A stretch of 7,663 nucleotides of DNA from Bacillota bacterium (GTDB lineage Bacteria; Bacillota; Clostridia; Acetivibrionales; DTU013), in assembly GCA_023435805.1 (NCBI GenBank), contig JAEZMC010000311.1, forward strand, positions 1 through 7,663, in the 5' to 3' direction. The notes under the pieces were generated by a model. It ran no database searches. It worked only from the letters and a program-made list of their open reading frames with translations, and was not told the origin of the DNA. Positions within the stretch are counted from its first letter, which is position 1. Every line of letters starts with the position of its first letter. The position numbers were made by a program, and so were the translations under genes. Positions 5,450 to 7,663 of the stretch are shown here, in pieces.

Positions 5450-6148
5450 TTAACGTTTCCCAAAAATCGCGGTACCAATTCTGATCAGATTGGCACCTTC
5501 TTCTATAGCACCCTCAAAGTCATTGCTCATGCCCATTGAAAGGCAATCCATATCTATATTATCAATATTTTCCTTCCGTATGTCAATAAGTAATTTTCGA
5601 AGGCCCGCAAATACCCACCTGATCTCCTCAGGGTTTTCAGCCAACGGAGCGATGGTCATCAAGCCTTTTACTTTGATATTTCCCATACCGCTTAGTTTTC
5701 GGATCAAATCAAGCGCGGCTTCTGTGGCAACGCCGAATTTGGATTGTTCCTCTGCAATATTGACCTGCACAAGCACTTTTACACACCTGCCGGATTTTTC
5801 AGCCCGCTTCTGAATTTCCTCCGCCAGCTCCAGCCGGTCCACCGAATGGATCATGTCCACCTTGTCCAGTATGTATTTTACCTTGTTTGTCTGCAGATGT
5901 CCGATCAGGTGCCAGTTGCATTTCATATTGATCCTGTCGAACTTCTCGCACAATTCCTGAACCCTGTTTTCTCCCAGCTCGGTAATGCCCCATTCCAGCG
6001 CTTTTTGAATTCTGTCTGCATCCACGGTTTTACTTACCGCAATAATTTTAATATCCTCCGCGTTCCTTCCGGACCGGGCGGCAGCAGCCTGAACCCTTGC
6101 AAATATATTCTCGCAATTATCATGAATAAATTGAAGGTCTTCACTCAT
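5450..6148 (-). CDS. yggS: YggS/YlmE family PLP-binding (PLP homeostasis) protein
   Basis: This cytoplasmic single-domain protein binds pyridoxal 5'-phosphate in an alanine-racemase-like barrel. It acts in PLP and amino acid homeostasis rather than as a known enzyme. It is 232 residues, the usual family length. The PLP-binding lysine is Lys40 in AVSKTVD. Other family motifs are GEN at 59-61, WHLIGHLQTNK at 79-89, KGLMTIAP at 161-168, SMGMSND at 204-210 and the phosphate-binding RIGTAIFG at 223-230. The ATG at 6148 overlaps the stop of the HlyD-like gene as ATGA, so translation is coupled. AAGGAGA lies 12 bases upstream, slightly distant. The gene corresponds to ylmE of B. subtilis, which also precedes sepF. 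Confidence 0.96.
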   Translation of the reverse strand: MSEDLQFIHDNCENIFARVQAAAARSGRNAEDIKIIAVSKTVDADRIQKALEWGITELGENRVQELCEKFDRINMKCNWHLIGHLQTNKVKYILDKVDMIHSVDRLELAEEIQKRAEKSGRCVKVLVQVNIAEEQSKFGVATEAALDLIRKLSGMGNIKVKGLMTIAPLAENPEEIRWVFAGLRKLLIDIRKENIDNIDMDCLSMGMSNDFEGAIEEGANLIRIGTAIFGKR

Positions 6149-7539
6149 TTCCCGACAATTTCTCCTTCCTTGATTTTTTCCGGATTCAATATGTATGTAT
6201 CATACAGGTTTACCGTTTGCTTGATCTCATTTTCCGGCGTCCGGATAATTGCATATTCCTCATCTCTGCTGAGGATTTCCACTTTTCTCAGTGCCGCCAC
6301 ATTATACTTAACCAGCATCAGTTCCGCCGTTGTGCCGTCGTGTGATATGTTCAGCAAGCTTCGTAGTGGCACTTTAAGTCCTTCCTCGTTCTTCTTTATA
6401 AAATCCATATTTACCACTCTTGAAGAAGAAAGCTGATCCGAACCCCTGTTTGACATAACAACGAGTACAACCCTGCCGTCCTTGTCAGCCTGACCGGAAG
6501 ATATCACTTCTCCGTTTGTCTCCAGTCCGATATCATTAATCCGTATTTTTATGCTGTCGCCTGCCTTGAAATTTTTCGCTTCTGCAGCGCTTATTACGGA
6601 GGCAATATACAGGTCATTGCTCCTTATGACTTTCACCAGGGGCTTCCCGGCCTGTGCCCCGCCATCGTTCACACTATAATTGGCGTAGTCCTTACTGATT
6701 TTATCCAGCTGAGCCGGTTTCAGGCTTTCAATGTTTTTCGGCGTCAAAACGGTCTCGTAGCCGTCTATGATATAGGACACAATACCGGAAACATTGGATA
6801 CGACCTGTACCGTATTCATTTTGAGTTTATTCTGTACGGCAAGCTTTTGTTGCTTCAGCGATTTGATATAGCTGTCTGTGGTGTTTTCACCTACGATTTC
6901 CGCCTTTTTCTCGACAATCTTTCCTATTTCCTGACGGTATCGTCCTATATCCGAAAAGCTTTGTATATTGCAGGCGGCAATAATGTTGCTTACCTGCCTC
7001 CCGATTTCTTCATCCAGCTTTACCAGATCCTCTGAAAAGAAGTCTGCCTTTTCCGCCTTCTCCAAACGTGCTTTCACGATTTTCCGGTTGATTTCCTCCA
7101 TCTCCTGCAGAAGTGTATCGGATTTGCTGTTCAGAACGGTTGCCACCAGGGAATACGCCGGCGTTTTCTCACCTTCAGCTATTTCGGCAATTACTCTGCC
7201 TTCCAGTGCAGGTGATTCAATCAGTACTTCATCTCTTATCAGCACTCCGTTTGCATTGATGGATTCTTCTATGGTGCCTATTCTCAGGATGTCCTGCGCG
7301 ATGGTGCCGCCCGACAGCCAGGTCATCAGCGAGGGTATGTACAGAAGTAAAAAAATTGCCGCGAGCAGACCCCCCAAAGTGAGACGCCTGAAAATGGCTC
7401 TATTTGGCGAGACCGGTTTTTCAGCAGCCTCTACGGCAGCCTCCACAGCAACCTCTTCCGCCGCATCACTCCTATGGTCTCTCAATTTCCTGTTTTCCTT
7501 TAGTTTTTTCATTTTCTCTTTTGCATCTTTTTCATTCAT
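6145..7539 (-). CDS. HlyD-like membrane-anchored adaptor protein
   Basis: A 464-residue protein with a charged cytoplasmic N-terminus (about 1-50), one transmembrane segment (about 53-75) and a large extracytoplasmic part. This part follows the membrane-fusion protein plan. A first lipoyl-like half lies at about 86-135, a charged coiled-coil hairpin at about 140-245 and a second lipoyl-like half at about 243-305 (VVSNVSGIVSYIIDGYE). A beta-barrel region at about 308-380 (YIASVISAAEAKNFKAGDSIKIRI) and a C-terminal domain (VPLRSLLN, then KEGEIV) follow. HlyD-type proteins normally couple ABC or other exporters to outer layers, but no transporter gene is in the window. The gene starts four bases after the upstream gene stops and ends in an ATGA overlap with yggS, so it is co-translated with the division cluster. 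Only a weak AAGG lies before the ATG. The role is unknown; a part in envelope or septum biology is inference. Confidence 0.85.
   Translation of the reverse strand: MNEKDAKEKMKKLKENRKLRDHRSDAAEEVAVEAAVEAAEKPVSPNRAIFRRLTLGGLLAAIFLLLYIPSLMTWLSGGTIAQDILRIGTIEESINANGVLIRDEVLIESPALEGRVIAEIAEGEKTPAYSLVATVLNSKSDTLLQEMEEINRKIVKARLEKAEKADFFSEDLVKLDEEIGRQVSNIIAACNIQSFSDIGRYRQEIGKIVEKKAEIVGENTTDSYIKSLKQQKLAVQNKLKMNTVQVVSNVSGIVSYIIDGYETVLTPKNIESLKPAQLDKISKDYANYSVNDGGAQAGKPLVKVIRSNDLYIASVISAAEAKNFKAGDSIKIRINDIGLETNGEVISSGQADKDGRVVLVVMSNRGSDQLSSSRVVNMDFIKKNEEGLKVPLRSLLNISHDGTTAELMLVKYNVAALRKVEILSRDEEYAIIRTPENEIKQTVNLYDTYILNPEKIKEGEIVGK
7423..7446. repeat. Two-copy 12-bp tandem repeat inside the HlyD-like gene
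   Basis: AGCAGCCTCTAC (7423-7434) and GGCAGCCTCCAC (7435-7446) are adjacent units matching at 10 of 12 positions. They encode the repeated VEAA peptide in the cytoplasmic tail, within EEVAVEAAVEAAEK at residues 28-41. The repeat is likely a local slippage expansion in a low-complexity tail. Confidence 0.5.
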
Positions 7540-7543
7540 AACA

Positions 7544-7663
7544 TTAAAACCTTATCAGTTGTCTTTCCTGCATGTATTTTAAAGCAATCATCACACCCAG
7601 CTTAACATGCTCGTAAACAAGACCTCCCTGCATATAAGCAGTATAGGGAGGCTTCAGCGGGGC
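7544..7663 (-). CDS. C-terminal end of a methionine gamma-lyase / 'aluminum resistance' family PLP enzyme
   Basis: Only the last 39 residues and the TAA stop (7546-7544) are in the window; the start lies beyond the right edge. The visible end reads PLKPPYTAYMQGGLVYEHVK and continues into a helix ending in LIRF. The pattern PLxxPYxxYxQGGLxYEHVK is characteristic of the C-terminus of the PLP-dependent 'aluminum resistance' family (B. subtilis YnbB-like, cystathionine beta-lyase related). The full protein is usually about 410-430 residues. The stop is four bases before the HlyD-like ATG, so the two are probably in one operon. The family name rests on a short C-terminal signature recalled by eye, so moderate certainty is fitting. 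Confidence 0.72.
   Translation of the reverse strand, partial: APLKPPYTAYMQGGLVYEHVKLGVMIALKYMQERQLIRF

Noticed and set aside
5468..5477. A T-box-like core, TGGTACCGCG, on the minus strand near the end of yggS
   Set aside because: It encodes the conserved RIGTAIFG motif of YggS. There is no stem I, specifier or terminator around it, so the match is coincidental.
5377..5478. Upstream extension of sepF from a TTG at 5478
   Set aside because: It would overlap yggS and add 34 residues unrelated to SepF. The ATG at 5376 has a strong ribosome binding site and gives the family's usual length and N-terminal helix.

Overview
The window looks like a chromosomal segment of a low-to-moderate GC Firmicute, most likely an anaerobic Clostridia member related to the cellulolytic Ruminiclostridium/Acetivibrio group. 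This placement is by eye from protein resemblance, the T-box leader and the yggS-sepF-ylmG-ylmH-divIVA gene order; no search was run. All supported genes are on the minus strand, so transcription runs from high to low coordinates.

Right part (7663 to 3250): a tightly packed operon. It begins with the C-terminal end of a methionine gamma-lyase / 'aluminum resistance' PLP enzyme, cut by the window edge. A membrane-anchored HlyD-like adaptor follows, then yggS (ylmE), sepF (ylmF), ylmG (YggT family), ylmH (S4 RNA-binding protein) and divIVA. Spacing is short or overlapping: 4 nt before the HlyD-like gene, an ATGA overlap into yggS, and about 4 nt between ylmG and ylmH. A strong Rho-independent terminator follows divIVA. 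This is the division-linked ylm cluster of Firmicutes, with cytokinesis proteins (SepF, DivIVA, the membrane protein YlmG) beside a PLP-homeostasis protein and a ribosome-associated RNA-binding protein. Its unusual member is the HlyD-like gene at the upstream side.

Middle (3163 to 805): a separate unit with its own extended -10 promoter. It encodes a 756-residue secreted protein with an N-terminal signal peptide, an unassigned helical N-terminal region and about ten WG-type beta repeats. It sits between divIVA and ileS, which are neighbours in Bacillus subtilis. No terminator is visible after it.

Left part (756 to 1): a consensus sigma-A promoter (TTGACA, 17 bp, TATAAT) drives a leader of about 345 nt holding a complete T-box riboswitch. 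It has an AUC (isoleucine) specifier, the T-box sequence and an overlapping terminator. The leader controls ileS, whose first 125 codons are present. The IleS signature motifs resemble the type 2 (eukaryote-like) isoleucyl-tRNA synthetase clade.

No CRISPR array, tRNA or rRNA gene, insertion sequence or phage module is visible. The most interesting points are the secreted WG-repeat gene placed inside a conserved synteny block, the HlyD-like adaptor translationally linked to the division genes, and a DivIVA lacking the arginine next to its membrane-inserting phenylalanine.
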